Source: Nostoc sp. PCC 7107 (GTDB taxonomy: Bacteria; Cyanobacteriota; Cyanobacteriia; Cyanobacteriales; Nostocaceae). Taken from it: a stretch of 64,000 nucleotides of DNA. The position numbers were made by a program, and so were the translations under genes. Shown in pieces: positions 63,243-64,000 of the stretch (position 1 is the stretch's first letter; each line of letters opens with the position of its first letter). The stretch spans positions 3,614,501 through 3,678,500 of the forward strand of contig NC_019676.1 of the NCBI RefSeq assembly GCF_000316625.1. The letters run 5' to 3'. A model generated the notes under the pieces. That model was not told the DNA's origin. It was given only the letters and a program-made list of their open reading frames with translations, and did no database searches.

Positions 63243-64000
63243 TTACTTGCCTATTAAAATAACCACAGAGCGATCGCTTACAAGTAATCCTTGCTGATTC
63301 GTCAAAATCGGCTCGGTGCCAATTTCCCAACAATCCTCTGGGTAAATAGCACTAGTATTAGCAAAGATATGCCACTTCATTTCTGTCGGCAATTCTGGGA
63401 CTTCAAACCAGCATGTCTGCCAACTCATATTCATAGCTACATAAATGTAGTTATCTAATAGCTTTCCTTGTTGAATATATTTACTAAACAGCATCAATGC
63501 AAGAATCCGACTCTGATCTGACCAATCAGCATTCCAAGCTTGAGTTCCATGCCAGCTAATGTCGGTACAGTCAGTAATTAAACAGTTTTGATTTTGGAAG
63601 TGGTAGCGATTTCGCAGCACAGGATAAAGTTTGCGAAAAGCAATACAATTTTGAAAAAATCGCCACAAATCTCGATTGGTTTCTAATAATTGCCAATCCA
63701 ACCAATTTAGTTCATTATCATGACAATAAGTATTATTGTTGCCATTTTGGGTGCGTCCCATTTCATCACCCATCAAAATCATGGGTATACCCTGGCTAAC
63801 CATCAACATTGCTACAGCATTTTTAATTTGCCGTTTTCGCAAAGCATTAATAGCTGAATCATCGGTATAGCCTTCCCAACCACAGTTCCAACTGTAGTTA
63901 TCATTGCTACCATCATTGTTATTTTCATTGTTAGCTTCGTTATGCTTGTCATTGTAGGAAACCAAATCCATCAAGGTAAACCCATCATGGCAAGTAATAA
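63243..64000 (-). CDS. glgX: Glycogen debranching enzyme (GlgX/isoamylase type), 3' part
   Basis: The last 250 or so codons of a GH13 debranching enzyme; the frame stays open to the window edge, so the start is outside. CHDGFTLMDLVSYNDKHN and GIPMILMGDEMGRTQ are typical of isoamylase/GlgX. It hydrolyses alpha-1,6 branches in glycogen. Full-length enzymes have about 690-710 residues, so about a third is seen. Confidence 0.93.
   Translation of the reverse strand, partial: ITCHDGFTLMDLVSYNDKHNEANNENNNDGSNDNYSWNCGWEGYTDDSAINALRKRQIKNAVAMLMVSQGIPMILMGDEMGRTQNGNNNTYCHDNELNWLDWQLLETNRDLWRFFQNCIAFRKLYPVLRNRYHFQNQNCLITDCTDISWHGTQAWNADWSDQSRILALMLFSKYIQQGKLLDNYIYVAMNMSWQTCWFEVPELPTEMKWHIFANTSAIYPEDCWEIGTEPILTNQQGLLVSDRSVVILIGK

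Overview
The window reads as chromosomal DNA of a filamentous, heterocyst-forming cyanobacterium (Nostocales). The signs are a full phycoerythrocyanin/phycocyanin cluster in the Anabaena/Nostoc gene order, a PatA-type heterocyst-patterning regulator, many HIP1 octamers (GCGATCGC), and short tandem heptamer repeats of the kind known from heterocystous strains. I cannot name the species from sequence alone.

Layout. 1-5.1 kb: the 3' end of groEL with its terminator, a VapBC-like toxin-antitoxin pair, an SMI1/KNR4-like gene, a broken Rpn-type gene, and a cyanobacteriochrome diguanylate cyclase. 5.2-14.7 kb: housekeeping and signalling genes (PIN/TRAM protein, HemW, GH57 branching enzyme, SDR protein, histidine kinase, J-domain/pentapeptide protein, zinc-ribbon membrane protein). 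14.85-16.2 kb: a DAHP synthase gene preceded by two tandem ribosome-attenuation leaders, each encoding a short peptide with a Tyr/Phe/Trp run followed by an antiterminator/terminator switch. 16.6-20.4 kb: FAD oxidoreductase, alpha-carbonic anhydrase, a hypothetical gene and a YoeB-like toxin-antitoxin pair.

20.4-32.4 kb (minus strand): pecBACEF-cpcBACDEFG1G2G3G4. It encodes the phycoerythrocyanin and phycocyanin subunits, their rod linkers, the PecE/F and CpcE/F bilin lyases and four rod-core linkers. One of these, at the CpcG3 position, has a C-terminal hydrophobic segment as in CpcL. Stem-loops lie at the pecA-pecC, pecC-pecE and cpcA-cpcC junctions and at the end of the cluster.

33.1-46.4 kb: after an RluD-type gene comes an accessory region. 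It holds an IS110-like DEDD transposase with a highly structured upstream non-coding region, paralogous small genes, a ribbon-helix-helix regulator with repeated operator-like sites, a replication-like gene, a minimal tyrosine recombinase coupled to a 56-residue ORF, and a tightly packed eight-gene operon (41.1-46.35 kb) whose products I do not recognise. This is the best candidate here for an undescribed integrated element.

47.4-64 kb: core genes return: patA-like, a sugar-binding lipoprotein, tRNA-Gly(CCC), an RND efflux pair, an HD-domain protein, an OppC-type permease, a hybrid histidine kinase, leuCD, an anti-sigma/STAS pair and the 3' part of a glycogen debranching enzyme gene running off the window.

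The strongest new observation is the tandem aromatic attenuator ahead of DAHP synthase. The peptide content matches the pathway (Phe, Tyr, Trp). In both copies the antiterminator strand lies at the end of the leader ORF, so a ribosome that reaches the stop codon would cover it and one stalled on aromatic codons would expose it.
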